Positions 1 to 5,759 of a stretch of 16,400 nucleotides of DNA are shown piece by piece. This stretch comes from Gammaproteobacteria bacterium (GTDB taxonomy: Bacteria > Pseudomonadota > Gammaproteobacteria > SZUA-21). The stretch covers positions 1 through 16,400 of the forward strand of contig QIKQ01000278.1 of NCBI GenBank assembly GCA_003233075.1. Direction: 5' to 3'. Numbering within the stretch: the stretch's first letter is position 1; each line of letters opens with the position of its first letter. The notes under the pieces were generated by a model. That model was not told the origin of the DNA, made no database searches, and saw only the letters and a list, made by a program, of their open reading frames with translations. Both the position numbers and the translations under genes were made by a program.

Positions 1-104
1 CCTTAAGGACCAGGCCATTAACTCGCTTTTTTATTTCCTCAGTCGAACAATCAGAACGGTCTTTAGGCCGTTCAACTGATTAATCTAGGATAATCAAACT
101 CTGC

Positions 105-135
105 TGTAGCCAGGCTCTAAAGAGCCGGGACAAAG
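105..135. repeat. REP-like palindromic repeat, copy 1
   Basis: The sequence TGTAGCCAGGCTCT, then AA, then AGAGCCGGGACAAAG, forms an imperfect palindrome. It shares the core GGCTCT-N2/3-AGAGCC and a flanking GTAGCC/GGCTAC arm with copies at 224-250 and 5721-5747. This copy keeps the left TGTAGCC arm, while the right arm has drifted. All three copies lie just beyond the ends of genes, as is typical of REP-type elements. Confidence 0.65.
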
Positions 136-223
136 TCAATTATCAAAATTCAACAACTCTTTCGCATAACACGCGGGCTAGCTATTCATAGTTATAATTG
201 TCTTTGATTGAACGCGTATCTAC

Positions 224-250
224 CCCGGCTCTGAAGAGCCGGGCTACAAA
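224..250. repeat. REP-like palindromic repeat, copy 2
   Basis: CCCGGCTCT and AGAGCCGGG are perfect 9-bp arms around GA, followed by CTACAAA. It is the best-conserved copy of the family also seen at 105-135 and 5721-5747. It lies 49 bp past the glnA terminator and could form a strong cruciform or RNA hairpin. No T-run follows, so it is more likely a dispersed repeat than a terminator. Confidence 0.7.
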
Positions 251-298
251 ATATGGTCGATTAAGCGAAATCCTCGCAAATTAAAACAGCAGCAACAC

Positions 299-326
299 AA
301 AAAAGCCCGCTTGCGCGGGCTTTTTT
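299..326. terminator. Bidirectional intrinsic terminator after glnA
   Basis: A perfect stem GCCCGC (305-310) / GCGGGC (315-320) with a TTGC loop is flanked by six A on the left and six T on the right, so it reads as a rho-independent terminator on both strands. It lies 17 bp past the glnA stop codon and should end the minus-strand glnA transcript. Confidence 0.93.
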
Positions 327-342
327 CGTCAATAAAAATTGC

Positions 343-1752
343 TTACAGACTGTAGTATAAATCAAACTCAATTGGATGAGTGTGCATACGTAGTGCAGTC
401 ACTTCTTCCATTTTAAGATCAATGTATCCGTCGATCATATCATCAGTAAATACACCGCCCGCAGTTAAGTAGGCACGATCAGCTTGTAATGCTTCTAGTG
501 ACATTTCCAGTGAAGATGAAACTGTTGGGATATTTTTCGCTTCTTCAGCCGGTAAATCATATAAATCTTTATCCATTGCTTCGCCAGGATCAATCTTGTT
601 TTGAATACCATCAAGACCCGCCATAAGCATCGAGGCAAAAATAAAATATGGATTACCACAGGAATCAGGGAAACGAATTTCGATACGACGTGCTTTTTCA
701 CTGGGTACATGAGGTATACGACATGAAGCTGAGCGGTTTTTAGCTGAGTAGGCCAACATAACAGGTGCTTCAAATCCAGGCACTAATCGTTTATAACTAT
801 TAGTGCTGGCATTTGTGAATGCGCACAAAGAACGAGCATGTTTGAATATTCCGCCAATATACCAAAGCGCCTCGTCGGATAATCCGCCGTACTTGCTGCC
901 AGCAAATATATTATTGCCAGCTTTTGCGATTGACTGGTGAACATGCATACCGTTGCCATTATCACCGACTAGTGGTTTAGGCATAAAAGTCGCTGTTTTA
1001 CCGTGTAAATGAGCAACGTTATGAACTACGTATTTTAGTATTTGGACTTCATCGGCTTTTCGAACTAAAGTATTAAATGCGGTGCCAATTTCACATTGAC
1101 CAGCCGTTGCTACTTCATGATGATGCACTTCAACTTCCATGCCCATGTCTTCCATTGCAAGGCACATTGCGCTACGTAAATCATGTAATGAATCAACTGG
1201 CGGTACGGGAAAATAACCACCTTTTACTCCAGGACGATGGCCAACGTTACCATCTTCATAATCGCGGCCAGAGTTCCAAGAAGCCTCTTCAGAATCAATT
1301 CGATAGGAGGCGCCTTTCATGTCATTAGTCCAGGTCACATGATCGAGTACGAAGAATTCTGGTTCTGGGCCAAAATAAGCTGTATCGCCCAGGCCAGTAG
1401 AATTCAAATAGGCTTCAGCGCGTTTTGCAATTGAACGCGGATCACGCTCATAACCTTGCATCGTATCTGGTTCTAATACATCGCAGCGAATGTTAAGGCA
1501 CGCATCATCGGCAAAAGGATCTACAACTACTGTAGACGTATCTGGCATTAAAATCATATCGGACTCATTAATGCCTTTCCATCCAGCAATACTTGAGCCG
1601 TCGAACATTTTTCCTTCAACAAAAAAATCTTCGTTAATTTGAGAAACCGGGATTGTTACATGTTGTTCTTTGCCAATCGTATCAGTAAAACGCAAATCAA
1701 TAAATTTCGCGTCTGTGTCTTTAATAAGTTTTATTACATCTGCTGCAGACAT
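343..1752 (-). CDS. glnA: Type I glutamine synthetase
   Basis: Cytoplasmic dodecameric enzyme that makes glutamine from glutamate, ammonia and ATP, the main route of ammonia assimilation. The 469-residue product has the same length as enterobacterial GlnA. It shows the beta-grasp N-terminal half with FDGSSIAGW near residue 51, the metal/ATP segment with GPEPEFF near 127, and the HHHEVATAGQ stretch. The adenylylation tyrosine is present in KDLYDLP (Tyr398, equal to Tyr397 of the mature E. coli enzyme), so GlnE control of activity is expected. The ATG follows AGGAGT at good spacing. The gene stands alone: an intrinsic terminator lies directly downstream and a long control region with sigma-54/NtrC-like signals lies upstream. 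No truncation or missing key residue was seen. Confidence 0.98.
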   Translation of the reverse strand: MSAADVIKLIKDTDAKFIDLRFTDTIGKEQHVTIPVSQINEDFFVEGKMFDGSSIAGWKGINESDMILMPDTSTVVVDPFADDACLNIRCDVLEPDTMQGYERDPRSIAKRAEAYLNSTGLGDTAYFGPEPEFFVLDHVTWTNDMKGASYRIDSEEASWNSGRDYEDGNVGHRPGVKGGYFPVPPVDSLHDLRSAMCLAMEDMGMEVEVHHHEVATAGQCEIGTAFNTLVRKADEVQILKYVVHNVAHLHGKTATFMPKPLVGDNGNGMHVHQSIAKAGNNIFAGSKYGGLSDEALWYIGGIFKHARSLCAFTNASTNSYKRLVPGFEAPVMLAYSAKNRSASCRIPHVPSEKARRIEIRFPDSCGNPYFIFASMLMAGLDGIQNKIDPGEAMDKDLYDLPAEEAKNIPTVSSSLEMSLEALQADRAYLTAGGVFTDDMIDGYIDLKMEEVTALRMHTHPIEFDLYYSL

Positions 1753-1809
1753 TAGGGCACTCCTGTCTAATCTATAAAGTTGTAGTTATTAGTTGCCCCT
1801 GAAAAAGTC

Positions 1810-1912
1810 GTATTTGTTTGCCTACTTCGTTCGTCTCGTGCTGCTGGTGCTCATTTACGCTAAGTAAATTCCGCGCCAGTTCACTTGACTGCGTTGTAAC
1901 CGCATCAAATAC
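1810..1912. repeat. 103-bp imperfect palindromic element
   Basis: The ends are GTATTTG (1810-1816) and CAAATAC (1906-1912), and the inner arms ATTTAC (1853-1858)/GTAAAT (1864-1869) and CTGG (1844-1847)/CCAG (1876-1879) share nearly the same centre, at about 1861. This common symmetry marks a single MITE-like or REP-like palindrome rather than chance hairpins. It lies inside the predicted leader of the sigma-54 glnA transcript, where it would fold as a long hairpin. No protein-coding role is apparent. Confidence 0.6.
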
Positions 1913-2045
1913 ATTATTTTCAGAAACAACTGTATATATTATAAGTATGTATAGGGTCGCATATGTGCCAATCGATTTTAATTGTCCAGGCGACTCGTTT
2001 AGTTTGTTACAGTAAAAAATTTTAGTTTAAATCCTGCACTAAATT

Positions 2046-2061
2046 AGCACTTATTGTGCCA
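2046..2061 (-). promoter_or_regulatory. Sigma-54 (-24/-12) promoter of glnA
   Basis: The minus strand reads TGGCAC-AATAA-GTGCT, matching the RpoN consensus TGGCAC-N5-TTGCW with the invariant GG and GC at correct spacing and one mismatch in the -12 box. The predicted start is near 2035, giving a leader of about 280 nt to glnA. Two NtrC-like sites lie upstream at the usual enhancer distance. It is inferred to drive glnA under nitrogen limitation, as glnAp2 does in E. coli. Confidence 0.7.
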
Positions 2062-2122
2062 TTAGTTAATAACAATTAAAACAATAAGTTACGCTATAAT
2101 TGGTTCTATTTTCGGAAAATAT

Positions 2123-2139
2123 AGCATCATAGTGGTGCG
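2123..2139. promoter_or_regulatory. NtrC-like enhancer site, proximal
   Basis: The sequence AGCATCATAGTGGTGCG compares with the NtrC consensus TGCACC-N5-GGTGCA and matches 9 of 12 defined positions, with a perfect right half GGTGC. Its centre is about 96 bp upstream of the predicted sigma-54 start. It is paired with a second site 30 bp further, close to three helical turns and like the spacing of the strong NtrC sites at E. coli glnA. Confidence 0.5.
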
Positions 2140-2152
2140 CTAACTCTACTTC

Positions 2153-2169
2153 TGCACCGTATATATGCA
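2153..2169. promoter_or_regulatory. NtrC-like enhancer site, distal
   Basis: TGCACCGTATATATGCA matches TGCACC-N5-GGTGCA at 10 of 12 defined positions, with a perfect left half TGCACC. Its centre is about 126 bp upstream of the predicted sigma-54 start of glnA and 10 bp past the end of the transporter gene. With the proximal site it forms a plausible NtrC enhancer. Confidence 0.5.
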
Positions 2170-2178
2170 TGCCAAGCA

Positions 2179-3339
2179 CTATGCAATATAATTTACTCTA
2201 ACCTGACCAATATCAGGGTGAGACAAACACGCTAGCTCTAATTGTTTGGAAATTTCGGCTAATTGTTTAAATTCAGTACATAGTTTGAGAGGAATAAATA
2301 GCTCGACACTGATTTTCCCATCCAAGTAATGCAGAGTAATTTTACTAATACTTTTCGACGCCGAAATAGTTTGCCACTCTTGTTTCAATTCTGCTAGTAG
2401 TTTCTCACGAAGAGGTAGTTTACAGCATTTGCTCATATCGTCCTCATCATCTTCTGGATCAATGTGCACCATGACATCCGAAATTTCTTCAATATTACTA
2501 ATTAACTGGTAACGAACTGTTTCACTAATTTGGTGACCTTCAGAAACACTTAATTCGGCATTGACTTGAATGTGTACATCAACCAACGCATCCGAACCCA
2601 TTGATCGAGTTCTAAGAAAATGCATATCTTCGACTCCACTGACATTGCTAATGATAACATTGATTTTTTCTATTACGGCTTGGTCGAGGCCAGTATCAAC
2701 CAACTCTTGCATGCTTGACCAAGCGAACTTCCAACCAATCCTTATTATTATGACTGATACAACTATCGCAGCCAGTGCATCTAAATATTCGACACCCGCC
2801 ATCGTGCCCAGTATTCCAATGACAACCACTACAGAAGAAATAGAGTCGCTACGACTGTGCCAAGCATTCGCTTCAAGCATTTTTGATTTCAATTTTTTAG
2901 CGTAATGGATGGTGTAATGATAAATTGCCTCTTTGGCAACAATTGAAATCATCGCCACTATAAGAGCAACATTCGTTGGCATCATATATTCTTGAGATAT
3001 TAACCTCAGCGTCGCATCGATAGCAATGCCAATTGCTACAAAAATAAGTGCGACGCCAAGTATTACCGTGCTAAGTGTTTCTATTCTTCCATGACCATAG
3101 GGGTGATTTTCATCCGCTTCACGATTGGCGTGTTTTGCTGCAACCAGTACAACGACGTCCGTACCAAGATCTGACAACGAATGAATACCGTCTGCAATTA
3201 AAGCTTGGGAATTTGAAATAAATCCAGTCGATATTTTGCCTACACCTAATACCAGGTCAACCACTGACCCGACTAGAGTCACATTACGCATTTCTTTATA
3301 TCTTGAATCTGATGGTGAAGGACGATGGTGATCGTGCAT
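2179..3339 (-). CDS. Cation diffusion facilitator (zinc-type) with extra C-terminal domain
   Basis: Inner-membrane divalent-metal/proton antiporter of the CDF family. After a short His-rich N-terminus, six membrane segments occupy about residues 20-210. The transport site reads HSLSD in TM2 (His53, Asp57) and HSRSD in TM5 (His161, Asp165). This H-D/H-D arrangement is typical of Zn (Zn/Cd/Co) exporters, in contrast to the D-D/H-D of FieF. YGHGR at 81-85 is the conserved loop. A usual cytoplasmic domain follows (about 210-295). Then an acidic linker, a Cys pair (305-306) and about 80 further residues look like a second small alpha/beta domain, making the protein (386 aa) longer than a standard ~300-aa CDF. 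Its ATG lies three bases past the TusA-like stop codon with GGAG in the end of that gene, so translation is probably coupled. Metal preference is inferred. Confidence 0.93.
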   Translation of the reverse strand: MHDHHRPSPSDSRYKEMRNVTLVGSVVDLVLGVGKISTGFISNSQALIADGIHSLSDLGTDVVVLVAAKHANREADENHPYGHGRIETLSTVILGVALIFVAIGIAIDATLRLISQEYMMPTNVALIVAMISIVAKEAIYHYTIHYAKKLKSKMLEANAWHSRSDSISSVVVVIGILGTMAGVEYLDALAAIVVSVIIIRIGWKFAWSSMQELVDTGLDQAVIEKINVIISNVSGVEDMHFLRTRSMGSDALVDVHIQVNAELSVSEGHQISETVRYQLISNIEEISDVMVHIDPEDDEDDMSKCCKLPLREKLLAELKQEWQTISASKSISKITLHYLDGKISVELFIPLKLCTEFKQLAEISKQLELACLSHPDIGQVRVNYIA

Positions 3340-3342
3340 ATC

Positions 3343-3579
3343 CTAATCAGCTCCAACTTGAACAGTAATTATAATTTTGCGGCCGTCTTCTTCAATCGAA
3401 ATTATTTCATGGCCATTAATGCGACACCAAGCTGGGATATCATTTTTAACGCCAGGGTCAGTACAAGTCACTTTTAGCATATCGCCAACGTTTAATTCTT
3501 TTACTCGATTTTGGGTCTCAATGACCGGCATGGGGCACAATAAATTACACGCATCTAATTGATAAAGATTCTCATTCAT
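3343..3579 (-). CDS. TusA-family sulfur carrier protein
   Basis: Small (78 aa) cytoplasmic protein of the TusA/SirA/YedF family, which passes persulfide sulfur between proteins. The family signature is plain: LDACNLLCPMPVI near the N-terminus, with Cys15 of the CPxP motif as the presumed sulfur-carrying residue, followed by the glycine/aspartate-rich VTCTDPGVKNDIPAW stretch. A second Cys (11) precedes the motif. It sits 49 bp after the PP-loop thiolase-like gene and directly before the CDF gene, on the same strand. The context therefore suggests it supplies sulfur to the upstream enzyme. This cannot be told apart from a general TusA role from sequence alone. The ribosome binding site is weak. 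Confidence 0.92.
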   Translation of the reverse strand: MNENLYQLDACNLLCPMPVIETQNRVKELNVGDMLKVTCTDPGVKNDIPAWCRINGHEIISIEEDGRKIIITVQVGAD

Positions 3580-3628
3580 TTAGTTTGGCTCATAGAATAA
3601 TTAAAGTGATAATGATGCGGCACCATTG

Positions 3629-4663
3629 CTACACATGCCATTTTTCGGGTATTTGCTCTGCAGACAAGGGTTTTATCGTTAGTTTTTTCGCTTCAAATTC
3701 TGGTGTTTTAATTTCCACCTCAACTTGCTCCGCTTGGCGTCCTTGGCTATAACGCGCAGCTATTTGCGCTGCTAACACTAAATCTTGCTCACTTGGATCG
3801 CCATCAATCAAAGTTAAGGGGCCATGGTGGCTTAATATTCTTAAATGAGTAAACTGTTTTTTGTAGCCTTCTAAATAATTTACCTCGCCTTCTTCACGAG
3901 CAATAATAAGCTTATAATTTTCACTGGGTCGAATATGACGCCCGACCTTAAGCAACATAATATCATCCAGTTCATATTCACGACTTCCTCGTGCTTGCCA
4001 CATGTCTTTCAGCTTCGCTGAATATTTTTTATCCGTCAAAAAACAGCAGCCACCTGCGGGTTGCGCGTAATCTTTAATGTTATAAAAATTAACGAGCGCC
4101 ATTTGTGGTTTTCTCGAACGTCCACTGAAATCTTTAAGTTCATCTCGATTAACCCAGCCTTCTAATTCTGGCAAAGTAGGCGGTAAATTTTTTGCGCACA
4201 AGGGCCTGAGCAATCGATCGCCTGCACCGGATTCTTCTGCAATAATTGGCATAGTTTCTTTTCGTTGTGACATCGGCCTTTGGCCAATCACCTCGCCCGT
4301 AATAATAAAATCAAACTCGTTCTCTAAAATCCACTCATAAGCTTTTTTCACCATAAAGCCTTTGCAATCTAAACAAGGATTCATATGTTGACCGTAGCCA
4401 TGTTTGGGATTAATCACAACATCTTTGTATTCATCGATAACATTTATGATATGCAGTTTAATGCCAAGTTCTTCTGCAACCCAAAGAGCGTTATTACGTT
4501 TTTCTTTTTTCTTGTCTTTTTTGCGAATTGCATGAGTATGTCCTTCTACACAAAAACCTGTATAAAAATTAATTCCCTCTACGTGTATACCTTGGTCGAT
4601 AATTAGTTTAGTCGCTAGTAATGAATCTAGACCGCCAGAAATTAATGATACTGCTTTATACAC
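3629..4663 (-). CDS. PP-loop ATPase, ThiI/TtuA-like tRNA thiolase candidate with NFACT-R-like tail
   Basis: Probable cytoplasmic ATP-pyrophosphatase that adenylates a nucleobase for sulfur insertion. The PP-loop SGGLDS lies at residues 9-14. A CLDC pair (Cys97, Cys100) and a later Cys pair (206-207, in GGCCF) have the CxxC-then-C spacing of [4Fe-4S] thiolases such as TtuA or archaeal ThiI, so a cluster is plausible. GEVIGQRPMSQ (about 123-133) is a conserved substrate loop. The C-terminal third (about 235-320), with GRHIRPS and AAQIAARYS, resembles the NFACT-R RNA-binding fold that is fused to some ThiI-like proteins; this is recognition by eye. Start choice: GAGGA on the minus strand is directly next to a TTG at 4669 but six bases from GTG at 4661-4663, so GTG is preferred (344 aa). 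It leads an operon with TusA and CDF genes. The exact tRNA position modified is unknown. Confidence 0.82.
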   Translation of the reverse strand: MYKAVSLISGGLDSLLATKLIIDQGIHVEGINFYTGFCVEGHTHAIRKKDKKKEKRNNALWVAEELGIKLHIINVIDEYKDVVINPKHGYGQHMNPCLDCKGFMVKKAYEWILENEFDFIITGEVIGQRPMSQRKETMPIIAEESGAGDRLLRPLCAKNLPPTLPELEGWVNRDELKDFSGRSRKPQMALVNFYNIKDYAQPAGGCCFLTDKKYSAKLKDMWQARGSREYELDDIMLLKVGRHIRPSENYKLIIAREEGEVNYLEGYKKQFTHLRILSHHGPLTLIDGDPSEQDLVLAAQIAARYSQGRQAEQVEVEIKTPEFEAKKLTIKPLSAEQIPEKWHV

Positions 4664-4774
4664 TTTCAATCCTCATGCAAAAAATGACATCAATTGTAAC
4701 TATTAAAAATAAGGCTGCTATTTTAGACTAGCTTGCTTAATTCATCAATGATTTGAATTGCTCAGCATCTGGTC

Positions 4775-4803
4775 CTGACAAAAATAGCGAACCCGCTTAT
4801 ATT
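4775..4803 (+). promoter_or_regulatory. Sigma-70 promoter for the dual-receiver gene
   Basis: CTGACA (4775-4780) and TATATT (4798-4803) are separated by exactly 17 bp and point toward the gene at 4919, giving a leader of about 109 nt. CCCGC (4792-4796) and GCGGG (4810-4814) form an inverted repeat around the -10 box that could be an operator or an early transcript hairpin. Confidence 0.5.
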
Positions 4804-4918
4804 AAAACTGCGGGCTAAATTTATGCTTTTTACCCCATTTATTTTGGAGTTAAAAATTTCCCCAAACCGCCGATAGGTAACTTGTTAGACTCTCATGTAA
4901 GGGATATTAGGGAAAATT

Positions 4919-5719
4919 ATGGGTGATGTAGCGATAAAAGATTTGCGGATTTGTGTGGTCGAACCATCACGAACCCAAGCCAAAATCATCGAATCAGTGT
5001 TAAAAGATCTAAACGTATCAAATATCACTACGTTTAATGGGGGAATTGAGGCAATCGATAACCTGGAAAGCTGTTACCCAGACTTGGTTATTAGCTCTAT
5101 GTATTTACCCGACATGACTGGCACCGATATTATACTATCTATGCGTGATACTGAATCGCTTGAGGCTGTGCCTTTTATGCTAATTTCAAGCGAGACCTCC
5201 TTTGCAATGTTAGAGCCTATTCGCCAAGCAGGTGTTATTGCAATTTTACCTAAACCCTTTAAATCTCAAGACCTTAAAAAAGCGCTTTACTCCACTGTTG
5301 ATTTTATAAGCCCAGACCTAAGTGATTTGGCTGATATTGATATGGATGAGCTTGAAGTCCTCGTGGTTGATGATAGCAACCTTGCACGCAAACATATTAT
5401 TCGTGTTTTGAAAAATGTAGGCGTTGAGCACATCCATCAGGCGAAAAATGGCAAAGATGCTGTGAATCAGATTAATAATCAATTTTTCGATCTCGTTGTC
5501 ACTGATTACAATATGCCAGAAATGGACGGCGAAATGCTAACTCGTTACATTCGCGAAGAAAGCTCGCAATCCAGCATTCCAATTATCATGGTGACTAGTG
5601 AAGGCGACAAGCAACGATTAGCAGCGGTACAACAAGCAGGCATATCTGGAATATGCGATAAGCCATTTGAAACAGCAAATGTTAAAATACTCATTCGAAA
5701 CGTGCTGGCGTCAAGCTAA
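4919..5719 (+). CDS. Dual-receiver response regulator without output domain
   Basis: The 266-residue protein consists of two CheY-like receiver domains and nothing else. Receiver 1 (about 8-128) is degenerate: the acidic pair is replaced by Glu15-Pro16, the phospho-acceptor position in LVISSMYLP is Ser60 instead of Asp, but Lys112 in LPKPF remains. Receiver 2 (about 146-264) is canonical, with Asp151-Asp152, phospho-acceptor Asp196 in VTDYNMPEMDG, Thr226 and Lys248. A short acidic linker joins them. No DNA-binding, GGDEF, HD or methyltransferase domain is present, so it probably signals through protein contacts, like CheY-type regulators. No histidine kinase or chemotaxis gene is in the window. 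AGGG precedes the ATG. The gene is convergent with mnmE, with only 40 bp between them. Partner and output are unknown. Confidence 0.9.
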   Translation: MGDVAIKDLRICVVEPSRTQAKIIESVLKDLNVSNITTFNGGIEAIDNLESCYPDLVISSMYLPDMTGTDIILSMRDTESLEAVPFMLISSETSFAMLEPIRQAGVIAILPKPFKSQDLKKALYSTVDFISPDLSDLADIDMDELEVLVVDDSNLARKHIIRVLKNVGVEHIHQAKNGKDAVNQINNQFFDLVVTDYNMPEMDGEMLTRYIREESSQSSIPIIMVTSEGDKQRLAAVQQAGISGICDKPFETANVKILIRNVLASS

Positions 5720-5720
5720 T

Positions 5721-5747
5721 CCCGGCTCTCAAGAACCAGGCTACAAA
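5721..5747. repeat. REP-like palindromic repeat, copy 3
   Basis: CCCGGCTCT, then CA, then AGAACCAGG followed by CTACAAA. It is a diverged copy of the family at 105-135 and 224-250 (seven of nine arm positions still pair). It starts one base after the dual-receiver stop codon and fills most of the 40-bp gap to the convergent mnmE end, so it may act as a boundary hairpin between the two transcripts. Confidence 0.65.
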
Positions 5748-5759
5748 TAATCAAAATTG

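Larger units (their letters stand above)
1..298. other. Gene-free left edge with palindromic repeats
   Basis: No credible coding region was seen before the glnA terminator. The stretch holds a hairpin at 49-81 (stem AATCAG/AACGG paired with CCGTT/CTGATT) and two copies of a GGCTCT/AGAGCC palindromic repeat, listed separately. ntrB/ntrC, which often follow glnA, are not within this 300 bp. The hairpin at 49-81 could end a transcript from outside the window, but it has no T-run, so this is only a possibility. Confidence 0.6.
1753..2178. other. glnA control region, 426 bp
   Basis: No gene is supported here. From the glnA side it holds the ribosome binding site, a 103-bp imperfect palindrome (1810-1912), an AT-rich stretch with a TATAAT-like hexamer at 1938-1943 (minus strand) but no matching -35, a sigma-54-type promoter (2046-2061) and two NtrC-like sites (2123-2139, 2153-2169) close to the stop codon of the upstream transporter gene. 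No clear intrinsic terminator separates the transporter operon from the glnA promoter. Confidence 0.7.

Noticed and set aside
1956..1971. Second sigma-54-like element (TTGGCAC on the minus strand), closer to glnA
   Set aside because: The -24 half is good, but no GC falls at the required -12 spacing; the element at 2046-2061 fits better and has enhancer sites upstream.
1818..2015. Plus-strand 65-codon frame
   Set aside because: It runs through the palindromic element and the glnA leader, and has no ribosome binding site or family resemblance.
2047..2059. GCAC-N5-GTGC inverted repeat read as an NtrC site
   Set aside because: NtrC half-sites need a 7-bp centre between GCAC and GTGC; this repeat overlaps and is explained by the sigma-54 promoter.
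2570..2905. Plus-strand 111-codon frame inside the CDF gene
   Set aside because: It is antisense to a clear transporter gene, and its translation has no recognisable features.
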